Shown piece after piece: positions 45,572 through 56,401 of a stretch of 64,000 nt of DNA (within the stretch, counting starts at the first letter, position 1; each line of letters begins with the position of its first letter). The translations under genes and the position numbers were made by a program. The DNA comes from Algibacter marinivivus (GTDB lineage Bacteria > Bacteroidota > Bacteroidia > Flavobacteriales > Flavobacteriaceae): assembly GCF_003143755.1 (NCBI RefSeq), contig NZ_QFRI01000005.1:59897-123896 (forward strand). Reading direction: 5' to 3'. The notes below the pieces were generated by a model. The model was not told where the DNA came from. It was given only the letters and a program-made list of their open reading frames with translations, and searched no databases.

Positions 45572-46489
45572 ATGAAAAAAATTACATTTCTTTTGTCATT
45601 GATTGTTTGTACCTTTTCTTTTGGGCAAACAGCTAGTTATGACATTTCAGTAACAACTATTTGGAACTCTACTGACCATACATCAGTACCTTCTAATGCC
45701 CATTGGTCTCCCTTAATTGGTGCTAGCCACGAAAATGTAAACGAAGTTTTAGAATTTGGAGTTGCCGCCCCAATGACTGATGGTATAAAAAATATTGCCG
45801 AAACTGGAAGTACTACTGCATTTGAAAATGAAATAAACACTAACCCAAATGCTATATTAATACCCAAACAGTCCTTTTCTCCTTTTGCAGGAAACAATAG
45901 TAGCGCTTCACTTAATGGAGTTGTAATTAATGAGGTATTTCCTTATGTTACAATAGTTTCTATGGTTGCACCTAGTCCAGATTGGTTTATAGCTGTAAAT
46001 AGTGTTAATATGAGATCTGGTAACCCATCTATAAATAACGGCTGGAAAGAGACATTCTCCATGGATATGTTTGCTTACGATGCTGGTACAGATTCAGCAA
46101 CAAATTATAGTCATACTAATACACCTACAACTCCAAGAGACCCAATTTCTATGGTTTCAGGGTTTCCAATAAACGGAAATAGAATGGCTACTGTTACTTT
46201 TACTTATAATTCTTCTACTTTAAGTGCTGAAAACATTAAATCCATTGAAAATTTAAAAATATACCCTAATCCAACTCGTGGTAATATTACAATTTCAAAC
46301 CTTCAAAATACAGAGCTTAAAACTGTTGAAGTTTTTAGTGTTTTAGGAAAACTTGTGGAGCAAATTTCAGTTAGCGATAATGTTTCAAAACTAGATTTAG
46401 ATTTATCTAATTTGAACAAAGGCATGTACCTAATTAAGTTACTAGATAACAATGGAGCAAGCCATACTCAAAAACTTGTAATCAACTAA
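45572..46489 (+). CDS. Spondin-domain secreted protein with T9SS tail
   Basis: 305 residues: signal peptide (to TFSFGQ), a spondin_N-type domain at ~20-205 (SYDISVTTIWNSTDHTSVP; NAHWSPLIGASHENVNEVLEFG; VTIVSMVAPSPDWFIAVNSV, with the characteristic MVAPSPDWFIGV-like motif) and a type A sorting domain from ~230 (KIYPNPTRGNITISNL ... SHTQKLVIN). Spondin domains bind extracellular matrix in animals; in bacteria they are surface proteins without defined ligand. Exported by T9SS and probably anchored to the cell surface. A perfect terminator follows. Confidence 0.86.
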   Translation: MKKITFLLSLIVCTFSFGQTASYDISVTTIWNSTDHTSVPSNAHWSPLIGASHENVNEVLEFGVAAPMTDGIKNIAETGSTTAFENEINTNPNAILIPKQSFSPFAGNNSSASLNGVVINEVFPYVTIVSMVAPSPDWFIAVNSVNMRSGNPSINNGWKETFSMDMFAYDAGTDSATNYSHTNTPTTPRDPISMVSGFPINGNRMATVTFTYNSSTLSAENIKSIENLKIYPNPTRGNITISNLQNTELKTVEVFSVLGKLVEQISVSDNVSKLDLDLSNLNKGMYLIKLLDNNGASHTQKLVIN

Positions 46490-46540
46490 TTTTACAATAG
46501 GCTGCAAAGCATTCAATTATCAAATTGTAAATTTTAAAGG

Positions 46541-46589
46541 CGTTAAAATGTTAAATAATCGACTAAATTAACATTTTAACGTTTTTTTT
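46541..46589 (+). terminator. Rho-independent terminator
   Basis: A perfect fourteen-base stem CGTTAAAATGTTAA / TTAACATTTTAACG (46541-46554 with 46568-46581) and eight Ts. Confidence 0.9.
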
Positions 46590-46641
46590 ATAGTAGAGGT
46601 TCATTTCGGTATACATTTGATTATAAATGTTTTCATCCCAA

Positions 46642-48570
46642 ATGAATATATTAACCTACAAACCTAAATTCTTCATGTTATTGGTATTTTTATCAATAGC
46701 ATTCACATCGTTTTCTCAAAATAAAGAAGAATCTGTTTGTGGTAATACTACATCTTCAAAATCAATAGCATTTTACCAAAATATTAAGCCTCAATTAAAA
46801 AAATTCGAAAATGATTTTTTTGCAGCAAAATCAGCAAGAGGAACAGTACCAACTAATGTTTTAAATTCTATACCTGTAAAAGTTTATATTATCAGAAATT
46901 CTGATGGTTCGGGTGGTTTAAGTATGTCTGAATTGGATGCAGCTTTTTCAAATTTAAATTCAATTTACGAAGGTGCTTTTCTAGAATTTTTTATGTGTGA
47001 TGGTGTTGAATATATTAATGATGACAAGTTATGTCATTTCCAAAGAGGTGATGAAAAAAGTTTTACTGAAACACATTACGTTCCTGGTCTAATCAATATG
47101 TATTTCACTGATTACATAGAAAATGAATCTAATCAAAGTATTTGTGGATACAGTGATAATGTTGGTAGAAACGATATAGTTGTTATGAAAAATAACTGTG
47201 CTACCAATGGTTCATCTTTACCACACGAATTAGGTCATTTTTTCTCATTATTACATACTCATGGAGCAGATAACAATCAAATGACTACCGAATTAGTTGA
47301 TGGTAGCAATTGTGATACTGATGGTGATGGTATTTGTGATACACCAGCAGACCCAAGATTAAAAAGCTCTACAGTTAATACATCTTGTGATTATACTGGA
47401 AATGAAACAGATGCTAATGGTGATGTTTACAATCCAGACACAAATAATATGATGTCGTACTCTAGAAAAAGTTGTAGAACACATTTTTCTGAACAACAAT
47501 TAGCTAGAATGTATGCGTTTTATATGACAACAAAAAATTATTTGTCTTGCCCATCTTTCAACGCAAATATAACTGTAAATGAAAGTGAAACCTGTGATGG
47601 ATCGTTAACAGTTAATTTTGAAAACTCATGTGAAAATGTAACAGAGTGGAAATGGGATGTTGATGGAGATGGAAATATAGATTATACATCAGCAAAACCT
47701 TCTCATACTTTTGATTCTGGTATATATGATGTTGTTCTGACAGTATCTAACAAATCAAGAACCATAAGAAAAAAGTTTACAAACTTTATAAAAGTGGGTA
47801 CACATACGGATCTTTTAGATGAAAATTTTGAAGATTTTAACATGCTTGAAAAACATGGATGGACAAGTAAAGATGTTTCAGGACATGGTTACCATTGGTA
47901 TTCAAATTTTGGAAATACACAATCAGGAGAAACTGGTCCATTAAATTACATGAATTCTGATAACAAATTGAATACATACATATTCGCTGAGGCTTCTGGT
48001 GCTCAACCAGGTGATGTTACTGAATTTATTTCGCCTTGTATTGATGTTAACTATCAAAATAGTGAATTGGAATTCGCATACCATATGTTTGGAAAAGACA
48101 TTGGAGAATTACATGTAGATATTAAAACAGACTCTGGTTATGTTAATGATGTTATTGATCCTATTTACGGTAGTCAACAAAATAATCAAAGTGATGACTT
48201 TATAACTAAATCTGTTAATTTATCATCTTATGCAAACGAGACTATAAAAGTGCGTTTCAGAGCTGTAAGAGGTAATGGATGGGAAGGTGATATTGCTATA
48301 GATAATATTTTAGTAAAAACGATCCATACTGCTATATCTGATGATATTTACAAAGTATATCCAAACCCTATTAAAGGTGATATTCTTTATGTGAAAAATA
48401 TTGATTTAGAGAATCCTTCTACTTATCAAATTTCTAATATATATGGTCAAGCTTTTTCTGCCGGAACCTTAACAAATAATGCTATTGATTTTAGCAGTCT
48501 TCCTTCAGGCACTTACTTACTTAGGTTAACAAATGGCAAAAGAAGCGTTATTAAAAAGATTATAAAGTAA
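46642..48570 (+). CDS. Pappalysin-like (M43) metalloprotease with PKD, MAM-like and T9SS domains
   Basis: 642 residues from the ATG at 46642 (an ATG at 46627 adds five). Order: signal peptide (KFFMLLVFLSIAFTSFSQ); protease domain with the zinc motif HELGHFFSLLHTHG (~198) and Met-turn NNMMSYSRKSCRTHFS (~275); PKD domain at ~310-385 (WKWDVDGDGNIDYTSA); a MAM-like domain at ~395-570 (NFEDFNMLEKHGW; GDIAIDNILVK); sorting domain from ~575 (VYPNPIKGDILYVKN ... VIKKIIK). A secreted zinc endopeptidase that digests extracellular protein. Paired cysteines suggest disulfides. Not obviously cotranscribed with the spondin gene because a terminator separates them. It ends four bases from the convergent pyrD stop. 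Confidence 0.92.
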   Translation: MNILTYKPKFFMLLVFLSIAFTSFSQNKEESVCGNTTSSKSIAFYQNIKPQLKKFENDFFAAKSARGTVPTNVLNSIPVKVYIIRNSDGSGGLSMSELDAAFSNLNSIYEGAFLEFFMCDGVEYINDDKLCHFQRGDEKSFTETHYVPGLINMYFTDYIENESNQSICGYSDNVGRNDIVVMKNNCATNGSSLPHELGHFFSLLHTHGADNNQMTTELVDGSNCDTDGDGICDTPADPRLKSSTVNTSCDYTGNETDANGDVYNPDTNNMMSYSRKSCRTHFSEQQLARMYAFYMTTKNYLSCPSFNANITVNESETCDGSLTVNFENSCENVTEWKWDVDGDGNIDYTSAKPSHTFDSGIYDVVLTVSNKSRTIRKKFTNFIKVGTHTDLLDENFEDFNMLEKHGWTSKDVSGHGYHWYSNFGNTQSGETGPLNYMNSDNKLNTYIFAEASGAQPGDVTEFISPCIDVNYQNSELEFAYHMFGKDIGELHVDIKTDSGYVNDVIDPIYGSQQNNQSDDFITKSVNLSSYANETIKVRFRAVRGNGWEGDIAIDNILVKTIHTAISDDIYKVYPNPIKGDILYVKNIDLENPSTYQISNIYGQAFSAGTLTNNAIDFSSLPSGTYLLRLTNGKRSVIKKIIK

Positions 48571-48574
48571 ACGC

Positions 48575-49606
48575 TTAGTTATTTAGAATTGCCTTATTTA
48601 TAGATTTAATTAAACTTGGTCCTTCATAAATAAACCCAGTATAAATTTGAACTAAATCTGCTCCTGCATTAAGTTTTTCTAACGCATCCTCAGCAGAATG
48701 AATACCTCCTACTCCAATTATTGGGAATGCTTTATTGCTTTTTTCAGAAAGATACTTGATTACTTTGGTACTTTTATTTTTTATTGGTTGTCCACTTAAA
48801 CCACCATTACCAATAGTTTCTAGTTGCTCTTTTGAGGCTTTTAAATCTGTTCTATCAGTAGATGTATTACTAGCTATAACACCATCAAGATTAGTATCCT
48901 TGACCAACTCAATAATTTCATCTAATTGGTTGTTATTTAAATCTGGAGCTATTTTTAAGAGAATTGGTTTTTGCTTTTCAAAAGTATTATTTGCTTCTTG
49001 TACAGCACCAATCAACTCTTCAAGATAATCCTTATCATTCAATTTAGCGTGACTTCCAACATTTGGGCAACTTACATTCAATACAAAATAATCTACATAA
49101 GGATGTAATGCTTTAAAACACTCTAAATAATCTTTGGTATAATCTTCTGGTTTTGTATTGGTGTTTTTTCCAATATTACCACCAATAACCAATTTCCTTT
49201 TATTAGCCTTTAATTGCTCAATCGCCGATTCTAATCCATCATTGTTAAACCCCATTCGGTTTATTATTCCCTTATCGTCTTTTAATCTAAATAAGCGTTT
49301 TTTAGGATTTCCTGCTTGCCCTTTTGGTGTTACCGTTCCTATTTCAATAAAACCGAACCCAAAATTTGCTAATTCGTTATACAATACTGCATTTTTATCA
49401 AAACCAGCAGCAAGACCTACTGGATTTTTAAACTTGAGCCCAAAAAGTTCTCTTTCTAGTTTGTCATCTTCAACAACATATAAGCTTCTAAAAAGATTTT
49501 TAAATCCTGGAATTTTTGATGTAAACTTTACTAATGAAAATGTAAAATGATGAATTTTTTCAGGATCGAAAGAAAAAAATAAAGGGCGAAGGAGTGATTT
49601 GTACAT
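48575..49606 (-). CDS. pyrD: Quinone-dependent dihydroorotate dehydrogenase
   Basis: Class 2 enzyme of pyrimidine synthesis, associated with the inner membrane and passing electrons to quinone; 343 residues from the ATG at 49604-49606 ([20 protein letters not shown]). The N-terminal amphipathic helices typical of class 2 are present. FMN motifs: [52 protein letters not shown]. The catalytic Ser is in NVSCPN, and the phosphate site is [16 protein letters not shown] with a final [17 protein letters not shown]. The downstream pepT gene diverges. Confidence 0.96.
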   Translation of the reverse strand: MYKSLLRPLFFSFDPEKIHHFTFSLVKFTSKIPGFKNLFRSLYVVEDDKLERELFGLKFKNPVGLAAGFDKNAVLYNELANFGFGFIEIGTVTPKGQAGNPKKRLFRLKDDKGIINRMGFNNDGLESAIEQLKANKRKLVIGGNIGKNTNTKPEDYTKDYLECFKALHPYVDYFVLNVSCPNVGSHAKLNDKDYLEELIGAVQEANNTFEKQKPILLKIAPDLNNNQLDEIIELVKDTNLDGVIASNTSTDRTDLKASKEQLETIGNGGLSGQPIKNKSTKVIKYLSEKSNKAFPIIGVGGIHSAEDALEKLNAGADLVQIYTGFIYEGPSLIKSINKAILNN

Positions 49607-49725
49607 CAGTATTATTTCATGCAAAAATAAGTTGAAATCTTGTAAATAAAAAATTGTGTTGCGCTTACTTGTTAACGCTTAATAATTGTAAATTACAACC
49701 AATTATAGCTATCAATTCTTTTAAT

Positions 49726-50973
49726 ATGATTTCAAAAGAACACATTATAAAACGTTTTATAAGTTACGTTACTATAGATACGGAATCCGATCCAAATTCA
49801 GATACTACTCCTAGTACAAAAAAGCAATGGGATTTAGCAAATAAGTTAGCTGAAGAACTAAAAGCTATTGGCATGCTAGATGTAAGTATTGATGGCAACG
49901 CATATATTATGGCAACTTTACCTAGTAATGTTGAACACCAAGTACCAACTATTGGTTTTATTTCTCATTTTGATACTTCTCCAGATTTTACGGGAGCAAA
50001 TGTAAAACCTCAAATTATTGAAGAATATAATGGAGAAGATATTATTCTAAATGAAGCGGAAAATATTGTGCTATCACCAGATTATTTTGAAGACTTACTA
50101 TTATATAAAGGACAAACCTTAATTACTACAGATGGTACAACGCTTTTAGGAGCCGATGATAAAGCAGGTATTTGCGAGATTGTTTCTGCTATGGAATATT
50201 TAATTAACCATCCTGAAATTAAACACGGTACTATTAAAATGGGTTTCACACCTGATGAAGAAATAGGTAGGGGCGCACATAAATTTGATGTTGAAAAATT
50301 TGGAGCAGATTGGGCCTATACTATGGATGGTAGTCAAATTGGAGAATTAGAATATGAAAATTTTAATGCTGCTGGTGCTGTAGTTAAAGTAAAAGGAAAA
50401 ATAGTCCATCCTGGTTACGCTAAAGACAAAATGATTAATTCTATGTACATCGCAACAGAGTTTATTAACTCTATACCTAGAATGGAAACTCCTGAGCATA
50501 CTGAAGGTTATCAAGGTTTTTTCCATTTGCATAATATAAATGGTGATGTTGAAGAAACCACTTTAGAATATATTATTCGTGACCATGATATGGAACATTT
50601 TGAAGCCCGAAAAGAGGTGATGATTAAGTTGACAAATGAACTTAACAGACAATACGGTCGAGAAGTGATAACTACAGAAATTAAAGATCAATACTTTAAT
50701 ATGCGTGAAAAAATAGAGCCTGTAATGCATATTGTTGATATTGCTGAAGAAGCTATGAAACAATTAGGTATTAAACCACTAATTAAGGCAATTAGAGGTG
50801 GTACTGATGGATCTCAACTCAGTTATATGGGATTACCTTGTCCAAATATATTTGCTGGCGGGCATAATTTTCATGGGCGGTATGAATATGTTCCTGTGGA
50901 AAGTATGATTAAAGCCACCGAAGTTATTTGTAAGATTGCGGAGTTGACGGCTTTAAAAGATGATAAGGAGTAA
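49726..50973 (+). CDS. pepT: Peptidase T (tripeptide aminopeptidase)
   Basis: 415-residue M20B zinc peptidase that removes N-terminal residues from tripeptides in the cytoplasm. The ATG at 49726 ([15 protein letters not shown]) matches the family; the upstream TTG extension does not. Motifs: [17 protein letters not shown] (first metal histidine and Asp), [33 protein letters not shown] with the catalytic Glu-Glu, and the late [19 protein letters not shown] and [12 protein letters not shown]. All metal ligands appear intact and the length is normal. It diverges from pyrD with a short shared region. Confidence 0.96.
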   Translation: MISKEHIIKRFISYVTIDTESDPNSDTTPSTKKQWDLANKLAEELKAIGMLDVSIDGNAYIMATLPSNVEHQVPTIGFISHFDTSPDFTGANVKPQIIEEYNGEDIILNEAENIVLSPDYFEDLLLYKGQTLITTDGTTLLGADDKAGICEIVSAMEYLINHPEIKHGTIKMGFTPDEEIGRGAHKFDVEKFGADWAYTMDGSQIGELEYENFNAAGAVVKVKGKIVHPGYAKDKMINSMYIATEFINSIPRMETPEHTEGYQGFFHLHNINGDVEETTLEYIIRDHDMEHFEARKEVMIKLTNELNRQYGREVITTEIKDQYFNMREKIEPVMHIVDIAEEAMKQLGIKPLIKAIRGGTDGSQLSYMGLPCPNIFAGGHNFHGRYEYVPVESMIKATEVICKIAELTALKDDKE

Positions 50974-50982
50974 TTTAAAAAC

Positions 50983-51013
50983 TTGACTTTGTAAAAATTT
51001 TCAGCTACCTTCG
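50983..51013 (+). promoter_or_regulatory. Probable trmD promoter
   Basis: TTG (50983-50985) and TACCTTCG (51006-51013) are 20 bases apart, near the Bacteroidota TTTG-N19-TAnnTTTG form with one mismatch in the -7 box. The leader to the trmD ATG would be about 110 bases. Confidence 0.45.
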
Positions 51014-51128
51014 TTTAACGTCGGATATAAGTCATTAAAACGAAGCATATCCATAAAAACATTAAACGAACCTCTCAAAATATTCCTCAAATTTCCCAAA
51101 TAGCAATTCATAATCACAAAAACATAAC

Positions 51129-51809
51129 ATGCGCATAGATATTATAACCGTTTTACCAGAATTACTAAAAAGCCCATTTGAAGCATCTATTTTAAAACGT
51201 GCTATTGATGCAGGTTTGGTTGAAGTCCATTTCCATAACTTAAGAGATTATACTTCTGATAATTACAAGTCTATTGACGACACCCAATTTGGTGGCGGCG
51301 CGGGTATGGTGATGATGGTTGAGCCTATTGATAAATGTATTTCTGCCTTAAAAGCAGAACGTAACTATGACGAAGTAATTTATATGACACCAGATGGGGA
51401 AACCTTAAAGCAAGGTATTGCAAACCAAATATCTTTAAAAGAAAACATTATTATTTTATGTGGGCATTATAAAGGTGTAGACCAACGTGTACGGGATCAT
51501 TTTATAACCCGAGAAATTTCTATTGGTGATTATGTGTTATCTGGTGGCGAATTAGGTGCCGCTGTTCTTTGTGATGCTGTTATTAGGTTAATACCTGGCG
51601 TGTTAGGAAATGAAACTTCTGCCCTAACCGATTCTTTTCAAGACGGTTTATTAGCACCTCCTATTTATACTAAACCTAGAGAATACAAAGGATGGAAAGT
51701 GCCTGAATTATTATTTGGTGGCAACTTACCAGAAATTGAAAAGTGGCGTGAAGAGCAAGCTTATTTAAGAACTAAAGAAAGACGACCAGATTTATTAGAC
51801 GAAAATTAA
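51129..51809 (+). CDS. trmD: tRNA (guanine37-N1)-methyltransferase
   Basis: Methylates G37 next to the anticodon with S-adenosylmethionine, preventing frameshifts; 226 residues. The trefoil-knot SPOUT motifs are present: [52 protein letters not shown], and [17 protein letters not shown]. The C-terminal domain has the [16 protein letters not shown] and [20 protein letters not shown] signatures. The next gene starts immediately after the stop. trmD and rplS are normally adjacent, but here about 1.1 kb separates them. Confidence 0.97.
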   Translation: MRIDIITVLPELLKSPFEASILKRAIDAGLVEVHFHNLRDYTSDNYKSIDDTQFGGGAGMVMMVEPIDKCISALKAERNYDEVIYMTPDGETLKQGIANQISLKENIIILCGHYKGVDQRVRDHFITREISIGDYVLSGGELGAAVLCDAVIRLIPGVLGNETSALTDSFQDGLLAPPIYTKPREYKGWKVPELLFGGNLPEIEKWREEQAYLRTKERRPDLLDEN

Positions 51810-52304
51810 ATGACTGAAAAACCAATTTTAAAAGAAATTACAGCTAAAAAATTAGTTGGAAAATCGATATCAATGTCTTTAATCAATAATAAGACTTTTG
51901 ATTTGTTTTCTGATTTTATGCCAAAGCGAAACGATATAAGCAAAAAAATAACTGATGATGTTTTTGAAGTTTTAATATACGGGAAACATTATTTTAAAAG
52001 TTTCAATCCTAATAATGAATTCATTAAATGGGCATGTTTAGAAGTTTCTGATTTTGAAAACGCTCCAGATAATATGAAAAAATTATCTGTTGAATCTGGA
52101 CTCTATGCTGTATTTACATATAAAGGTTTAGCAAAAAATATTGGCACATTAATGACTTATATTTACTCGGATTGGTTACCAAAATCTGAATATGAATTGG
52201 ATGACAGACCTCATTTTAATGTTTTAGGAGCCAAATACAAAAACAATAATCCAGATTCTGAAGAAACTGTTTGGATACCTATAAAGCCACGTGTTAAGAA
52301 TTAA
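51810..52304 (+). CDS. GyrI-like (effector-binding) domain protein
   Basis: 164 residues without a signal peptide. The sequence matches the GyrI-like/AraC effector-binding fold: KKLVGKSISMSLINNKTFDLFSDFM near the start, VLIYGKHYFKSFNP, LYAVFTYKGLAKNIGTLMTYIYSDWLPKS in the centre, and RPHFNVLGAKYKNNNPDSEETVWIPIKP at the end, which is the usual signature. Stand-alone members bind or hydrolyse small molecules and some protect gyrase; the role here is unknown. It starts at the base after the trmD stop, so it is probably cotranscribed. Confidence 0.82.
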   Translation: MTEKPILKEITAKKLVGKSISMSLINNKTFDLFSDFMPKRNDISKKITDDVFEVLIYGKHYFKSFNPNNEFIKWACLEVSDFENAPDNMKKLSVESGLYAVFTYKGLAKNIGTLMTYIYSDWLPKSEYELDDRPHFNVLGAKYKNNNPDSEETVWIPIKPRVKN

Positions 52305-52349
52305 ATATTTATTGAGAACTAAGGAAAGACGTTATGATTATTTGGATGA

Positions 52350-52517
52350 TTAATCGAAGTCATCAAAATCGTGATAATCGTCATCAAAATCACCAGTCAT
52401 TCCATAATTACTTCCTCCTCCATATTTAGTAAATCTTGTTACTAAAAAAGCTACTAAGAAAATAATAAAAACACCAGCTGCAAGAACTAACCATTCTTCA
52501 ACTGTAGGATTGTACAT
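52350..52517 (-). CDS. Small single-helix membrane protein with acidic tail
   Basis: A 55-codon ORF with ATG at 52515-52517 and TAA at 52350-52352. The product has a short N-terminus (MYNPTVEEW), one membrane helix (LVLAAGVFIIFLVAFLV), a basic flank (TRFTKYGGG) and a strongly acidic Asp/His tail (GDFDDDYHDFDDFD). The helix with positive flank and repeated codon-level composition suggest a real gene. I do not recognise it. It lies on the opposite strand between the GyrI-like gene and rplS. Confidence 0.6.
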   Translation of the reverse strand: MYNPTVEEWLVLAAGVFIIFLVAFLVTRFTKYGGGSNYGMTGDFDDDYHDFDDFD

Positions 52518-52580
52518 TACTACTTTAAGCTCAAATTAAATTGTTTATTTAAATATATTAAAGATACATGATATAAATTT

Positions 52581-52721
52581 GTGTTAAGGATAGAAGCGGC
52601 ATCCTTTGTGTGAAGCCTTATATAGATTTAACTTTAATTGAAACTTAATGTTAATTTAATAAGATAGATCCTGAAACAAGTTCGGGACTGCTTCGCAGAA
52701 AGATATAGCGGATAGCCTGAC
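52581..52721. repeat. Dispersed intergenic repeat, copy B
   Basis: Begins GTGTTAAGGATAGAAGCGGCA and ends AGATATAGCGGATAGCCTGAC. Its left arm aligns with copy A (43125) and the right arm shares GC.GA.AGCC.GAC. The middle carries a CCTGAAACAAGTTCGGG hairpin and CTGCTTCGCAG, as in other flavobacterial repeats I recall. It lies between the small membrane ORF and the rplS promoter. Confidence 0.6.
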
Positions 52722-52799
52722 TTTTTGCTTGCACTTTACATGAAACAACTTATACTTATTCCAGCAAAAAGAAACACCCAAAAAAATACAAATAAAACG

Positions 52800-52829
52800 T
52801 TGCAGATTATTAATTAATAGTTATTTTTG
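52800..52829 (+). promoter_or_regulatory. rplS promoter
   Basis: GTTG with TTG at 52800-52802, then 19 bases, then TATTTTTG at 52822-52829: the full Bacteroidota -33/-7 arrangement. Transcription should begin about 52835, giving a leader of roughly 70 bases before rplS. Confidence 0.7.
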
Positions 52830-52830
52830 C

Positions 52831-52903
52831 ACCCAATTTCGGGTTAACCTCTGGCGAGAATCGTGAATGTTGTTCTGAATTAATTATAATTAAATTTAAA
52901 GAT
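52831..52903 (+). promoter_or_regulatory. Candidate ribosomal-protein leader of rplS
   Basis: The short 5' leader holds ACCCAATTTCGGGT (ACCC / GGGT hairpin), a GGTTAACC palindrome, CTC-TGGC-GAG and then AATCGTGAATGTTG before an AT-rich stretch to the ATG. I recall a published L19 leader motif in flavobacteria, presumed to let L19 repress its own synthesis; whether this sequence fits its consensus cannot be tested here. Confidence 0.4.
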
Positions 52904-53254
52904 ATGGAATCTTTAGTAAAATTTGTACAAGACGAATTTGTAACAAGAAAAGATTTACCTGAATTTGCAGCTGGTGATACCATTACTGTATTTTACGAAA
53001 TTAAAGAGGGTAATAAAACACGTACTCAGTTTTTTAGAGGTGTAGTTATTCAAAGAAGAGGATCTGGTTCTTCAGAAACTTTTACAATTAGAAAAATGTC
53101 AGGATCAATTGGTGTAGAGCGTATCTTCCCAGTTAATTTACCTGCATTACAAAAAATAGAAGTTAACAAACGTGGTAAAGTACGTAGAGCTCGTATCTAC
53201 TACTTTAGAGGTCTTACTGGTAAAAAAGCCAGAATTACTGAGCGTATGCGTTAA
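52904..53254 (+). CDS. rplS: 50S ribosomal protein L19
   Basis: A 116-residue large-subunit ribosomal protein located near the 30S-50S interface. Sequence features: DEFVTRKDLPEFAAGDTITV, FFRGVVIQRRGSGSSETFTI and the C-terminal VNKRGKVRRARIYYFRGL, all typical. Full length. It has its own strong promoter with a possible autoregulatory leader and ends in a strong terminator, so it is monocistronic here. Confidence 0.98.
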   Translation: MESLVKFVQDEFVTRKDLPEFAAGDTITVFYEIKEGNKTRTQFFRGVVIQRRGSGSSETFTIRKMSGSIGVERIFPVNLPALQKIEVNKRGKVRRARIYYFRGLTGKKARITERMR

Positions 53255-53282
53255 TAACATTATATCTGCAATTGCAGTATTT

Positions 53283-53315
53283 AAAAGCCTTGAGATCTCT
53301 CAAGGCTTTTTTTAT
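53283..53315 (+). terminator. Rho-independent terminator of rplS
   Basis: A twelve-base stem AAAAGCCTTGAG / CTCAAGGCTTTT (53283-53294 with 53299-53310), loop ATCT, then Ts. Confidence 0.92.
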
Positions 53316-53371
53316 TAACAAAAGTTAATAAGTATGGTTTATAAGTGGTTGATATCTAAGTGGTTGAAAAA

Positions 53372-53402
53372 TTTGTTTTTTTAGAATGAGATGCTATATT
53401 TA
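53372..53402 (+). promoter_or_regulatory. Promoter of the intergenic RNA
   Basis: TTTG at 53372-53375 and TATATTTA at 53395-53402 with exactly 19 bases between: the Bacteroidota promoter arrangement with only the last -7 base off consensus. It lies downstream of the rplS terminator and upstream of the structured region, with no ORF following. Confidence 0.6.
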
Positions 53403-53407
53403 CAAAA

Positions 53408-53907
53408 GAAATGATGACAGCCTTTGGTTGGTTTCGCTTTAAAACGAATTTACATGATTTTCTAAATAAGGTAACGTTCTTTATATAATTGTTTTTGAGG
53501 TTGCAATGTGCCACGTGTATGCGTGTGATATCAGGAAACCAAGACATTATAAAAAGTGTCACATGCGCAAGCAGGTGAAATCTAGTATAATGGAAAGCTT
53601 AAAAAAGCAACAGAAACGAAAGTGCATGTTGTAATGCGAGCAATGCTAATAGCAATTTTGACACGAAAGTGAAGAGGGAGTGACTAGCATCAAGAAAACA
53701 ATTAAACTGAAATGTAATAGTAATAAGTCAATACATTTTGAAAATTACCATTATATTTCGTTGAAGTAGCACAAAGCTTGAACTGAAAAGGGTTAGATGA
53801 AAATTCTAATCAAACACTAGTAGAAATACTAGTTAGGTCACGCAGCGTTATTTCAAGAAAGCCATATCAAAGTAGATTAAATTCTGCAGGGATATGGCTT
53901 TTGTTTT
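53408..53907 (+). ncRNA. Candidate structured RNA, about 500 nt, family not recognised
   Basis: No coding ORF, but many hairpins: GACATT/AGTGTC (53543-53560); TGC-GCAA-GCA (53564-53573); CAACA/TGTTG with a GAAA loop (53608-53631); ATGCTA/TAGCAT enclosing CAC-GAAA-GTG (53643-53690); a sixteen-position helix GAAATGTAATAGTAAT/ATTACCATTATATTTC with one A-C mismatch and one G-U (53709-53724 with 53744-53759); GGTTAGA/TCTAATC (53791-53811); ACTAGTA-GAAA-TACTAGT (53816-53833). TGCGTG (53520-53525) can pair with CACGCA (53839-53844), closing the whole domain. A terminator AAGCCATATC/GATATGGCTT (53859-53900) with Ts ends it. It lacks RNase P, tmRNA and SRP signatures. A regulatory leader for icd is less likely because the terminator precedes icd by 200 bases. 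Confidence 0.6.
53859..53907 (+). terminator. Rho-independent terminator of the intergenic RNA
   Basis: Ten-base stem AAGCCATATC / GATATGGCTT (53859-53868 with 53891-53900), 22-base loop, followed by TTGTTTTTT. Confidence 0.75.
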
Positions 53908-54026
53908 TTATAACTTCAAAGGTTATTTTTTATCAAATTCTTATTGGTTTACCAATTTTTTACAATTCTAACAAATTAAACCAACGAAAACGTTTTCGAA
54001 GACTTAAAAACGCTATTATCATAGTC

Positions 54027-56324
<2,298 letters not shown>

Positions 56325-56348
56325 TCTATTGCTAAAAACAATATTTTA

Positions 56349-56377
56349 AAAGCTCCTATTATTAGGGGCTTTTTTTA
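56349..56377 (+). terminator. Rho-independent terminator of icd
   Basis: AAGCTCCTA / TAGGGGCTT stem with one T-G pair (about 56349-56372), loop TTAT, followed by seven Ts. Confidence 0.85.
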
Positions 56378-56401
56378 TATTTTTATAAAAAAAATTGTTA
56401 G

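Noticed and set aside
53356..53562. 68-codon minus-strand ORF in the rplS-icd gap
   Set aside because: It overlaps the promoter and the structured RNA, has unusual composition for this genome, and matches no family.
53520..53844. Group II intron remnant
   Set aside because: GTGTG at 53523 resembles a 5' splice end, but no domain V (AGC...GAAA...GT) is present and no reverse transcriptase is nearby. It remains a weak alternative only.
53408..53907. RNase P RNA, tmRNA or SRP RNA
   Set aside because: The universal RNase P P4 motif (GAGGAAAGTC) and its ACAGAA partner context are missing, there are no tRNA-like ends or tag ORF as in tmRNA, and the SRP GGAAG loop context is absent.
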